64,000 nucleotides of DNA, taken from the NCBI RefSeq assembly GCF_003399445.1, contig NZ_QUQO01000001.1, forward strand, positions 2,415,001 through 2,479,000, written 5' to 3'. This document shows positions 24,812 through 31,921 of this stretch, in pieces (positions within the stretch are counted from its first letter, which is position 1; every line of letters starts with the position of its first letter). The notes beneath the pieces were generated by a model that saw only the letters and a program-made list of their open reading frames with translations, searched no databases and was not told the DNA's origin. The DNA is from Parvularcula marina. Lineage in GTDB: Bacteria; Pseudomonadota; Alphaproteobacteria; Caulobacterales; Parvularculaceae. A program made the translations under genes and the position numbers.

Positions 24812-25240
24812 ATGACCTTAAGTCTTCAAGGGGTGCACGAGCACGCCGCGCATGACGACTCGCCGCCGGATGAAAAGTTATCCCTTCCGCTCAATGCCCG
24901 GCTGGTCCTCGAGGCGCTGGTTGAGGCCGATGAGCCGTGTAAAGCCTATAATCTTCTGGAGCGGTTACGCGACAAGGGGGTCTCGGCGCCGATGACGGTT
25001 TACCGGGCGCTCGATCGGCTGACGGAGCTTGGCCATATCAGGCGGATTGAGAGCCTGAATGCCTATATCGCCCTGCCTGCCGAGCTGCATGACCAGCCTG
25101 TTGCGTTCCGGATCTGCCGGCGATGCCACCGTACCGAAATCATTCCGCTTGATCGGTCGACGCTTCGCCGTCTCGATAAATCAGGAATCCTCGACGGGGA
25201 GGCCTATATCGAGGTCTATCACGATTGTTGCCTGTGTTAG
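24812..25240 (+). CDS. zur: Fur-family regulator, Zur-like
   Basis: A 142-residue metalloregulator. The winged-helix domain reads LNARLVLEALVEADEPCKAYNLLERL and PMTVYRALDRLTELGHIRRIE, the Fur-family recognition region. The C-terminal domain has RICRRCHRTEIIPL with a CxxCH structural zinc site and ends YHDCCLC. A short N-terminal HEHAAHDD cluster could add metal ligands. Gene context (ZrgA, His-rich proteins) points to zinc rather than iron or peroxide. The family resemblance is secure; the Zur assignment is inferred from context. Confidence 0.82.
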   Translation: MTLSLQGVHEHAAHDDSPPDEKLSLPLNARLVLEALVEADEPCKAYNLLERLRDKGVSAPMTVYRALDRLTELGHIRRIESLNAYIALPAELHDQPVAFRICRRCHRTEIIPLDRSTLRRLDKSGILDGEAYIEVYHDCCLC

Positions 25241-25249
25241 TGGCAGTGG

Positions 25250-25284
25250 GCCCTGCCGGGATGCTAGCGCAATCCCGGCAGGGC
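25250..25284. repeat. Perfect 13-bp hairpin over the carboxypeptidase stop
   Basis: GCCCTGCCGGGAT pairs with ATCCCGGCAGGGC around GCTAGCGCA. It lies between the convergent zur-like and carboxypeptidase genes and contains the latter's stop codon. Neither side has a T-run; it may still stop or stabilise both transcripts. Confidence 0.6.
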
Positions 25285-26400
25285 TGCCCAGATGGCATCA
25301 AGGCAGGTGCGGCCAAGATCGCGGCAGCGTTCTGGTGACCAGCCAACGCGCGGGTCAGGCAGGATATTGGCTTCCTTGAACGGCATCTCCAGCGTCATGG
25401 AGAGGCAATCGAAGCGTTCCCCAATCTGATTGGCGGCAATCTTGAGATTGGCCGTGCCCGGCGCATTGACAGGATAGCCTTCGGCCTTCTGGAAGGCAGG
25501 TGAAAGCGCCATCAGGGTATCCTTGAAATGGTCGAGCCGTTTCTGGTGAGTCTCCGTCCAGCAGGGGACGCCTTCGCTGCCGGCGATGAAATTGTTCGCA
25601 ATCGCTTCATCGCCATGGACATCAAGGAAGAAGTCGCATCCCGTTTCATCCATCCGGTTGCGGATGGCGAAGACCTCGGGGCTACGCTCCGGCGTGGGTT
25701 CTGCCCATTCGCGGTTGAGATCGGCACCGGCCGCATTGGTGCGAAGATGCCCGCGCCGCGCGCCGTCTATATTCACCAGCGGCACGACATAAATCACTGC
25801 CTTCTCGCGCAGCGCCATAGCGACCGCATCGCCTTCATCAAGAAGGCGGGGCAGGAAGCCCTCCATCCACCAGCTGCCCATGGTCTCGCCCGGATGCTGC
25901 CGGGCAATGACCCATAGATTGAGCTTACTGTCGGCGGGCTCCCCAAAGCGGAAGAGGTCGAGAGGCTCGCCATCGAGCGTTGCGCCCAATGGTTCGTAGA
26001 CGGCCTCATCAAGATCGACGAGTTCGGCAATGAATTGCCGGTAGCGCTCGGTCGGGTAGGGGGCGAAGTACGCGTAATAGACGCTGTCCCGTTCCGCCGT
26101 GTGCTGAAATTTCAGATGCCCGTCCTCATAGCTCGTCTCGATCCGGAACCAGTCCTCAAGATCGTAAGACGCGCAGACCTGATAGTCCTTCCAGCCATCG
26201 ACATAGGACGAGCTCCCGGCATTCTCGATTGCGTAGCTGGCGTTCTGCCCGCCCGCGCCCGTCACCCGGAAATAGAACCATTGATGGAACTTTGCCTTGC
26301 CGTCCTCACGGATATTGAGGCGGATCTTGGCGGCGTTCGAGGCATCGAGAACCTCGATATTACCGGAATCGTGCGGGGCGGAGATATGGATGTTGGTCAT
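25264..26400 (-). CDS. M14 metallocarboxypeptidase, cytosolic CCP/Nna1-like
   Basis: A 378-residue zinc carboxypeptidase without a signal peptide. An N-terminal beta domain (residues about 1-110, FRVTGAGGQNASYAIENAG) precedes the catalytic domain. Zinc ligands are in RQHPGETMGSWWMEG (HxxE) and LDVHGDE (H). The DLNREW motif positions the arginine that binds the substrate carboxylate, and TLEMPFKEAN carries the catalytic glutamate. This layout matches bacterial members of the cytosolic carboxypeptidase (Nna1-like) group, whose eukaryotic relatives remove polyglutamate from tubulin. The bacterial substrate is not known. It is divergent from the Clp-fold protease gene. Confidence 0.88.
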   Translation of the reverse strand: MTNIHISAPHDSGNIEVLDASNAAKIRLNIREDGKAKFHQWFYFRVTGAGGQNASYAIENAGSSSYVDGWKDYQVCASYDLEDWFRIETSYEDGHLKFQHTAERDSVYYAYFAPYPTERYRQFIAELVDLDEAVYEPLGATLDGEPLDLFRFGEPADSKLNLWVIARQHPGETMGSWWMEGFLPRLLDEGDAVAMALREKAVIYVVPLVNIDGARRGHLRTNAAGADLNREWAEPTPERSPEVFAIRNRMDETGCDFFLDVHGDEAIANNFIAGSEGVPCWTETHQKRLDHFKDTLMALSPAFQKAEGYPVNAPGTANLKIAANQIGERFDCLSMTLEMPFKEANILPDPRVGWSPERCRDLGRTCLDAIWAALPGLR

Positions 26401-26513
26401 GGCCGCCCCATAGGCGTGTCTTGCGCCCTCGAAAAGGGTGCCCCGCAGGGGCTAGCCCTCGAGGCAATTCTGAGGGAAGGTAGCCCCCGCGAGTATGTGG
26501 GGTATGGGGCCGG

Positions 26514-27500
26514 ATGGAATCGCTGATCCTTTGGGTATTGTTTTTCTTCATGCTGTTCGTCCTGCCGGCCATGACCCGGCGGCGGCATGCGGCAGCTGTT
26601 GAAGCTGAGTTCACCCGCGTCCAGAAAAAGCGCAAAAGCCGCATCATTGCGATCGTTCACCGGCAGGAATCGATGGGCCTGCTGGGGCTGGCGCAGCTTC
26701 GCTATATCGATCTCAATGACGCCGAGGATGTGCTGAATGCCATCCGTTCGACGCCTAAGAACATGCCGCTCGAATTCATCCTGCACACGCCGGGTGGCCT
26801 CGTCCTGCCGGCGCTGCAGATTGCGCGCGCAATCAAGGCGCACCCCGCGCCGACCCGCGTTTTCGTGCCGCATTATGCGATGTCGGGCGGCACGCTGATC
26901 GCGCTTGCCGCCGATGAGATCGTGCTCAACCCGCATGCCGTGCTGGGGCCGATTGACCCACAGATCGCCGGGCTGCCCGCGGCCTCGATCGCCGCCGTGA
27001 CCCAGCAGAAAAAGCCTGACGCGATCGATGATTACACGCTCGTTCTCGCCGATGTGGCGCGCAAAGCGCAGGCGCAGCTTGAACGCGCCGCTGAGGAGCT
27101 GCTCGCCGGGACAGTCTCGGAGAATGCCGCCCGCGCTGTCGCCGAGCAGATGTCGTCTGGCCGCTGGACGCATGATTATCCGATTGAGGCCGAAGAGGCC
27201 GCCGGCATGGGGCTGAACGTCAACAACCAGATGCCAGCGGAGATCAACGGGCTGATGGCGCTGTTCCCTGATCGGGCCTCTGGCCGCTCGGTCAGCTATA
27301 CCGCGCCCGCCGTGCGCCTGCCGTTCTTCGGCAAGAAGAAAGAGGCCCCGATGGCCCCGCCGCCGGCCCCGCAAATGGACCGCACGCCCTTTGTCGGCTT
27401 TGAGCCCGGCCCCGGATCACGCAGCTTCTCTTATGGACCGTGGAACCCGAGCGATCTTCGCCGCGGACCTTCCGAACGGGACATCCGCCGCGAACGGTAG
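26514..27500 (+). CDS. Membrane-bound ClpP-fold serine protease (SDH_sah family)
   Basis: A 328-residue protein with one N-terminal transmembrane helix (LILWVLFFFMLFVLPAM). The protease domain follows from about 40 to 240: EFILHTPGGLVLPAL, then HYAMSGGTLIALAADEIVLNP, where the serine of SGG is the candidate nucleophile and histidine/aspartate residues are close by. It belongs to the serine-dehydrogenase-proteinase/SppA-like group (PF01972). The C-terminal tail after 260 is proline-rich, low complexity (MAPPPAPQMDR...). The natural substrate is unknown; membrane-protein or signal-peptide degradation is likely. Confidence 0.85.
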   Translation: MESLILWVLFFFMLFVLPAMTRRRHAAAVEAEFTRVQKKRKSRIIAIVHRQESMGLLGLAQLRYIDLNDAEDVLNAIRSTPKNMPLEFILHTPGGLVLPALQIARAIKAHPAPTRVFVPHYAMSGGTLIALAADEIVLNPHAVLGPIDPQIAGLPAASIAAVTQQKKPDAIDDYTLVLADVARKAQAQLERAAEELLAGTVSENAARAVAEQMSSGRWTHDYPIEAEEAAGMGLNVNNQMPAEINGLMALFPDRASGRSVSYTAPAVRLPFFGKKKEAPMAPPPAPQMDRTPFVGFEPGPGSRSFSYGPWNPSDLRRGPSERDIRRER

Positions 27501-27527
27501 GAGAGCAAACCAGAGGAAAGCGGCGTG

Positions 27528-29093
27528 ATGAAGAATCTCTGGCCTTTTCTCCTTGGTCTTCTTGTCGTCTCCTGCACCTCGACCGCTGAGACCGGACGGA
27601 CGAGCAAGTCCGGGTACGCCCCATGTGAGATAGGCCCTCAGCTCGTTCTGTGTTCCATGACAGAGGAAGAGCTGTCTTTCGATGCGGTGCTGGCCGCAGA
27701 CGAACAGGAATATTCAGATCTCGTCAGCGCCGGGGATAATCGCCGTGATGTTTATGCAATTGCCGTCATGTCAGGGGCGAGGCTGACAGAGGAGTCAGCA
27801 CTTCGCCGTCAACTTCATCAGCGCGCGTTTGAAGCGGCGAACTTTGTTCCGGCCAAAGAAGGATTACGCTTTTTTGTGATGGGACGGCTTGGTCAGGAAG
27901 CCTTCCGGCTGGGTGATCTGACGACGGCATGGAAGTCGCATGAGGTTCGTCGTCAACTGGCAGTCGATAAAAGCCCGGACGAGGTCTGGGTTGAGCGAAA
28001 CTATGATGTCATCATTCCTCTCAATGATGAAGGTATCTGGCGTGAGCTCTATCTAGAGGCGGCGCAGTATGGCGATGTCGCGCTTGCGCGCAATCTCGTC
28101 TCTCAAGCTAAATTCGAAAAACCTCCTTCTAAAGATGAATTAGACATCATCGTGCTTTCCATTCTGAAGGCGGCAGGCGATTTTGATGAAGCGGGAGAAC
28201 TCGCTTCTTCTCTCTTTCAAAAAGTTCGCAACACGACGGACGAGGAGAGGGACGAAATTGGTATTACCGAGACCGATCTTCTCGTGGCGATGATCGAGGC
28301 TAAAGCCAACATGCAAGAGAACTTTGGGGCTGAATGGAACCTGCTTCGGCTTGAATTGGCCTATGAACAACAATCGATATCAAGTCATCAGATTACTTAC
28401 TATTTTAAAGCATCAGAATTTTCTACATTTTCGCCAGAGTATGGAAGAATGCTGGTCCATTTCGGGCGAGCCATGAATGATTTATATGAGCGGGATGTGT
28501 TTGATAGAGCATATCCCGAGGCGTGGATTTGCGAAGATCTTGGTATGGATGATTGCGTGCTCGATGTTGCTCAAGATGAAGAACGCTTGGTGCGGGAATT
28601 GAAGTTGGAATTGGACGGAGCGGAGAATTTCATTCTCTATTTACTCGGCGACGTGGCATCAATTTATGCAGGTGCCGGAGATTATGCGTCTACGGATCGG
28701 CTCATCAAGGAAGTCTCATCTAAGAGCTGTGTGCCGCGCGCGCGGGTGACGGCATTTAACCGTCTTGTGAAAGAGGGGGAGCTGGAGGAGGCTGAACGCT
28801 GGCTACTCGGTTGGCTCGAATGTCAGCTGGATGAGGACCCGAATTACGCGGCCTGGTGGGGGCATGGCGGCAACATCTGGACCGCTTTTTCCACCGCCTA
28901 TGGCGATCTCTCGCGACAATACACAGAGCGGGGGGATATTGCGCGAGCACGCGAATATGCCCGGCTGGCCTATGGATTCGCAATAGAAGCAGACCGGAGT
29001 TGGGGTGAGGAAAATCGCTCACACAGGAGGAGGGGGATGGCGGAAGCATATGGTTCGGCAATAGGGGCTTTTGCTGTCGCGGATAGCCAGTGA
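27528..29093 (+). CDS. Large lipoprotein with TPR-like helical repeats, A/T-rich
   Basis: A 521-residue lipoprotein: signal LWPFLLGLLVVS then the lipobox cysteine. The rest is largely helical with repeated A-x3-G/A-L words resembling degenerate tetratricopeptide or Sel1-like repeats (MGRLGQEAFRLGDLTTAWKSHEV, LYLEAAQYGDVALARNLV, YGDLSRQYTERGDIARAREYARL). I do not recognise a named family. The middle of the gene (about 28100-28760) is visibly richer in A/T and uses codons (AAA, ATT, TTT) rare in neighbours, suggesting foreign origin. The adjacent GTG at 27525 is a possible alternative start. Confidence 0.7.
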   Translation: MKNLWPFLLGLLVVSCTSTAETGRTSKSGYAPCEIGPQLVLCSMTEEELSFDAVLAADEQEYSDLVSAGDNRRDVYAIAVMSGARLTEESALRRQLHQRAFEAANFVPAKEGLRFFVMGRLGQEAFRLGDLTTAWKSHEVRRQLAVDKSPDEVWVERNYDVIIPLNDEGIWRELYLEAAQYGDVALARNLVSQAKFEKPPSKDELDIIVLSILKAAGDFDEAGELASSLFQKVRNTTDEERDEIGITETDLLVAMIEAKANMQENFGAEWNLLRLELAYEQQSISSHQITYYFKASEFSTFSPEYGRMLVHFGRAMNDLYERDVFDRAYPEAWICEDLGMDDCVLDVAQDEERLVRELKLELDGAENFILYLLGDVASIYAGAGDYASTDRLIKEVSSKSCVPRARVTAFNRLVKEGELEEAERWLLGWLECQLDEDPNYAAWWGHGGNIWTAFSTAYGDLSRQYTERGDIARAREYARLAYGFAIEADRSWGEENRSHRRRGMAEAYGSAIGAFAVADSQ

Positions 29094-29151
29094 GCCTCCG
29101 CCGCGAGCGGTAGGGCTTGGCGCGGGCGCGCGTCTCACCTATCTTCCCCTC

Positions 29152-29538
29152 ATGATCGTGTTCCGCCTCGTCGCCATTCTGGCATGGCTTGTTGCCTCGA
29201 CCCTGTCGGCGAGCGCGGCTGAGCATGACGCCTCGCGCCAGATGTCGATGCGCAGCGGCGGTCATCAGGGCCATGACATGGCCTCCTCTTCCATGACGCA
29301 TGATCACGCCACAATGATGTCCCATCAAACGGACACAGATGCCGGGGGCGGCGATTGCGATGAAAGCTGCTGCGATGGCCTGTGCCTTTGCGGTGCCGCG
29401 CCTGCGCCTGCGGTGATCGAGCCTGCCATTCTCGAAGCGGCTGTTGCGGCGCCGCTCAATGCGAAATTTGCGATTCTGGAGCAGGGGGCTGATCCCGGTC
29501 CTCAAAGCATCGAAAGCCCGCCCCCCCGACTTGTCTGA
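29152..29538 (+). CDS. CopL-like Met/His/Cys-rich metal-binding exported protein
   Basis: A 128-residue exported protein. A signal (IVFRLVAILAWLVASTLSASAA) is followed by a Met- and His-rich stretch (HDASRQMSMRSGGHQGHDM, MTHDHATMMSHQ) and a dense cysteine cluster CDESCCDGLCLCG. This matches CopL-family proteins, small copper-sensing or copper-binding proteins first seen upstream of copAB. The C-terminal part after 85 is unremarkable. The family assignment rests on composition and pattern. It heads the metal/thiol gene group. Confidence 0.68.
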   Translation: MIVFRLVAILAWLVASTLSASAAEHDASRQMSMRSGGHQGHDMASSSMTHDHATMMSHQTDTDAGGGDCDESCCDGLCLCGAAPAPAVIEPAILEAAVAAPLNAKFAILEQGADPGPQSIESPPPRLV

Positions 29539-29588
29539 ATGCTGACGACCTCATGCATCCGCATGGGGAATTCCATCATTCAGACAAG
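29530..29588 (+). repeat. Perfect 12-bp inverted repeat covering a stop codon and reaching the next RBS
   Basis: CTTGTCTGAATG (29530-29541) is exactly complementary to CATTCAGACAAG (29577-29588), separated by 35 bases. The left arm contains the CopL-like stop codon (TGA) and the right arm runs into the AAGGAG ribosome-binding site of the next gene. No T-run follows. The structure could restrict translation of the downstream gene. Confidence 0.55.
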
Positions 29589-29596
29589 GAGAACTC

Positions 29597-30265
29597 ATGT
29601 CATCAAGGCTGGTGAGGGCGCTTTGCGCTCTTGGGGCAGCCGCCGGTTTCAGCCTCACGATAAGTGAAGCCCGGCCCGTCTCATATCCCGAGGCGTGGAC
29701 CGTGCAGACCTTTAACGAAGCCGAACGCAACGCGCTGCTCATACATTACACAACGACGCCGAAGGCCGCTTACGGCTTGCGGATCGAGGACCGGGGCTAT
29801 GACGACCACGTCTTTTACGGCGGTCAGCATAACCGGCTCCTCAAACGCTGGAACGCGCCGGATAGCCAAGCCAATCTTTACCTCAAGCTTGGGGCAGGGG
29901 TGGCGGCTGGCGACTTCAACACAGGCGACACGGAGAGCAAGGCCGCAGGTTTTGCGCAAATCGCCGCTGACTGGGAGAACCGTCATGTGTTCTTCTCAGC
30001 CGCCGCCGGCACCTATGCCGTCGAGGGCGCAATGATGACGGAGCAGTCCGCCCGTATCGGCGTTGCTCCCTATGCGGCGGAGTTCGGCGCGCTTCACACC
30101 TGGGTCATGGTGCAGGTCGACCATCGCCCTGAGGTGGATGAGACCTTGGGCGCAGAGGAGCTGACGGTCACGCCGCTCCTGCGGTTCTTCAAGGGACCGG
30201 CTCTCATGGAGATTGGCTACAGCTCGAATGATGAGCCGCTCTTCAACTTCACCTATCGATTCTAA
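29597..30265 (+). CDS. Small predicted outer-membrane beta-barrel protein
   Basis: A 222-residue exported protein (signal ends near ARPVSYPEAW) with alternating hydrophobic strands, e.g. LYLKLGAGVAAGDFNTGD and LHTWVMVQVDHRPEVDETL, and a terminal phenylalanine (FNFTYRF), a sorting feature of outer-membrane barrels. It lies between the CopL-like protein and an HMA protein, so a role in metal passage or resistance is inferred, possibly as a small channel. I do not recognise its family with certainty; CopB-like copper-resistance proteins are larger and methionine-rich. Confidence 0.62.
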   Translation: MSSRLVRALCALGAAAGFSLTISEARPVSYPEAWTVQTFNEAERNALLIHYTTTPKAAYGLRIEDRGYDDHVFYGGQHNRLLKRWNAPDSQANLYLKLGAGVAAGDFNTGDTESKAAGFAQIAADWENRHVFFSAAAGTYAVEGAMMTEQSARIGVAPYAAEFGALHTWVMVQVDHRPEVDETLGAEELTVTPLLRFFKGPALMEIGYSSNDEPLFNFTYRF

Positions 30266-30277
30266 AAGGAAAAAATC

Positions 30278-30688
30278 ATGAAACTGATCTCTACACTGAC
30301 CGCCTCTATCGTTCTTCTCGCCTCCCCTGCCTTTGCGCAGGATCATCAGGATCACGGCGACCATGGCGAAAAGCATGAGCACGAATCTCATGATCATGGC
30401 GACGGGCATCACGAGGATATGGCGTCCGATGAGATGGCCTCATCTGAAATCGAAGCTGCCGAAGGCCGTACTGTGACGGTCAAGGTCAACGGCATGGTCT
30501 GCGATTTCTGCGCCCGGTCCCTGACAAAGGTGCTCAAGAAAAAGGACGCCGTCGAAGACGTCGCCATCAGCCTTGAGGACAAGACCGTGACGATCCTTCT
30601 TAAAGAAGGCTCGGCGATGTCCGATGAGGAGATCGAAAAGGCCGTCAAGAATGCCGGCTATAATCTCGCCGCCATCGAGCGCGCTTAA
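30278..30688 (+). CDS. Periplasmic heavy-metal-associated (HMA) protein, His-rich
   Basis: A 136-residue protein. A clear signal peptide (ISTLTASIVLLASPAFA) precedes a His-rich zone (QDHQDHGDHGEKHEHESHD). The C-terminal HMA fold follows from about residue 63: VTVKVNGMVCDFCARSLTKV contains the metal-binding CxxC, and it ends VKNAGYNLAA. MerP, the periplasmic mercury carrier, is the closest functional model; copper carriers of the CopZ type have the same fold. The stop overlaps the MerT-like start (TAATG), so the pair is translationally linked. Confidence 0.87.
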   Translation: MKLISTLTASIVLLASPAFAQDHQDHGDHGEKHEHESHDHGDGHHEDMASDEMASSEIEAAEGRTVTVKVNGMVCDFCARSLTKVLKKKDAVEDVAISLEDKTVTILLKEGSAMSDEEIEKAVKNAGYNLAAIERA

Positions 30689-31068
30689 TGGCGGGCCTCT
30701 TCCAGCGGCAGGCACTGGCACCCGTGCTCTCGCTTTTTGCGAGCACGGGGACGCTGGTCTGCTGTGCCCTGCCGGCGCTGTTCATCACGCTGGGCATGGG
30801 CGCGACCTTTGCAGGGCTGGTGACGGCAGTGCCGCAACTCGTCTGGCTCAGTCAGTATAAGGCCTATGTCTTCACCGGCGCGGGCGCGATGCTGGCCTTT
30901 GCCTGGTGGATGCGTTGGCGCAGCCGGAACGATCCCTGTCCGGCCGACCCGGCGCAGGCAAAAGCCTGTGCGCGGATGCGGACGATCGGCGGTGTCGTGC
31001 TCTATCTCTCGATAGGGCTCTTTGCGACGGGGGCGTTCTTTGCCTTCATCGCGCCGCGTTTTATCTAA
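30688..31068 (+). CDS. MerT-like membrane protein with vicinal cysteines
   Basis: A 126-residue membrane protein with three or four helices. The first helix holds the adjacent pair in GTLVCCALPALFITLGMG, like the CC pair in MerT helix 1. A hydrophilic loop between helices has two further cysteines (NDPCPADPAQAKACARM). MerT takes metal from MerP in the periplasm and passes it to cytosolic thiols. Sharing the start/stop overlap with a MerP-like HMA protein supports the same model. No mercuric reductase (merA) or merR is nearby, so the metal may not be mercury. Confidence 0.75.
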   Translation: MAGLFQRQALAPVLSLFASTGTLVCCALPALFITLGMGATFAGLVTAVPQLVWLSQYKAYVFTGAGAMLAFAWWMRWRSRNDPCPADPAQAKACARMRTIGGVVLYLSIGLFATGAFFAFIAPRFI

Positions 31069-31085
31069 TCACTGGAGATCCTGAA

Positions 31086-31856
31086 ATGGATATGCCGGAA
31101 CAAAAAGGGGCGGCCGTCAAGGTCGCCCATCTCTACCGGATGGTCATGGAGAAACATGTCTGTCCGTATGGGCTCAAATCCAAATGGCTACTGGAGCGGC
31201 ATGGTTATCAGGTTGATGACCACTGGCTGACGACCCGCGAGGAAACGGACAGCTTCAAGGCCGAGCATGACGTTAAAACGACACCGCAGACCTTTATCGG
31301 TGGTGAGCGCATTGGCGGCTTCGACCAGCTAAATGAATGGCTGACGGGGCATAAGGTCGATCCGAATAAGCCGACCTATACGCCAGTCCTCGTCATTTTC
31401 GGGATTTGCGCGTTGATGGCTGTCGCTATGTCTTTCGCCGCTTACGGAACAGTCTTTTCGTGGCGCGGTATCGAGTGGTTCGCTGCTTTCTCGATGTGCG
31501 TCCTCGCCGTTCAGAAACTGCGGGACATTGAAAGTTTCAGCAGCTCCTTCCTGAATTACGACCAGTTGGCAAAAAGATGGGTGCCCTATGCTTACGCCTA
31601 TCCGTTCGCTGAGGCTGCGGCGGGCGTCCTGATGGTCGCAGGCGGGGTATTCGGACTTATTGGCGCACCTATCGCTCTTTTTGCCGGAACTGTCGGCGCG
31701 GCCAGCGTCTTCAAAGCCGTCTACCTTGATAAGCGGGAGCTCAAATGCGCCTGTGTTGGCGGGAATTCCAATGTGCCCCTCGGTTTTGTCAGCCTGACCG
31801 AGAACCTCGTTATGATGGCGATGGGCATCTGGATGCTCCTCAAGCCATGGGTCTAG
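31086..31856 (+). CDS. Glutaredoxin-MauE/DoxX-type membrane fusion
   Basis: A 256-residue protein. The N-terminal 75 residues form a glutaredoxin-like domain with KHVCPYGLKSKWLLERHGY (CPYG, one active-site cysteine) and TTPQTFIGGERIGGFDQL. A membrane domain follows with four or five helices matching MauE/DoxX redox-associated proteins. The last loop contains LKCACVGGNSNVPLG, a CxC pair near the membrane. MauE-type proteins help disulfide formation or reduction in the periplasm. The soluble domain lacks a signal peptide, so it probably faces the cytosol and may pass electrons from glutathione to the membrane cysteines. Confidence 0.8.
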   Translation: MDMPEQKGAAVKVAHLYRMVMEKHVCPYGLKSKWLLERHGYQVDDHWLTTREETDSFKAEHDVKTTPQTFIGGERIGGFDQLNEWLTGHKVDPNKPTYTPVLVIFGICALMAVAMSFAAYGTVFSWRGIEWFAAFSMCVLAVQKLRDIESFSSSFLNYDQLAKRWVPYAYAYPFAEAAAGVLMVAGGVFGLIGAPIALFAGTVGAASVFKAVYLDKRELKCACVGGNSNVPLGFVSLTENLVMMAMGIWMLLKPWV

Positions 31857-31921
31857 CGGGGTGCCAAGGCCCCGCCTTTCCGCTACGAGATCTCCGAGCC
31901 AATGCGAGAGTGCGCACTGAC

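Noticed and set aside
30278-31068. A mercury resistance (mer) operon
   Set aside because: MerP-like and MerT-like proteins occur but merR, merA and merB are missing, and the neighbours are thiol-redox proteins; I describe it only as a metal/thiol module.
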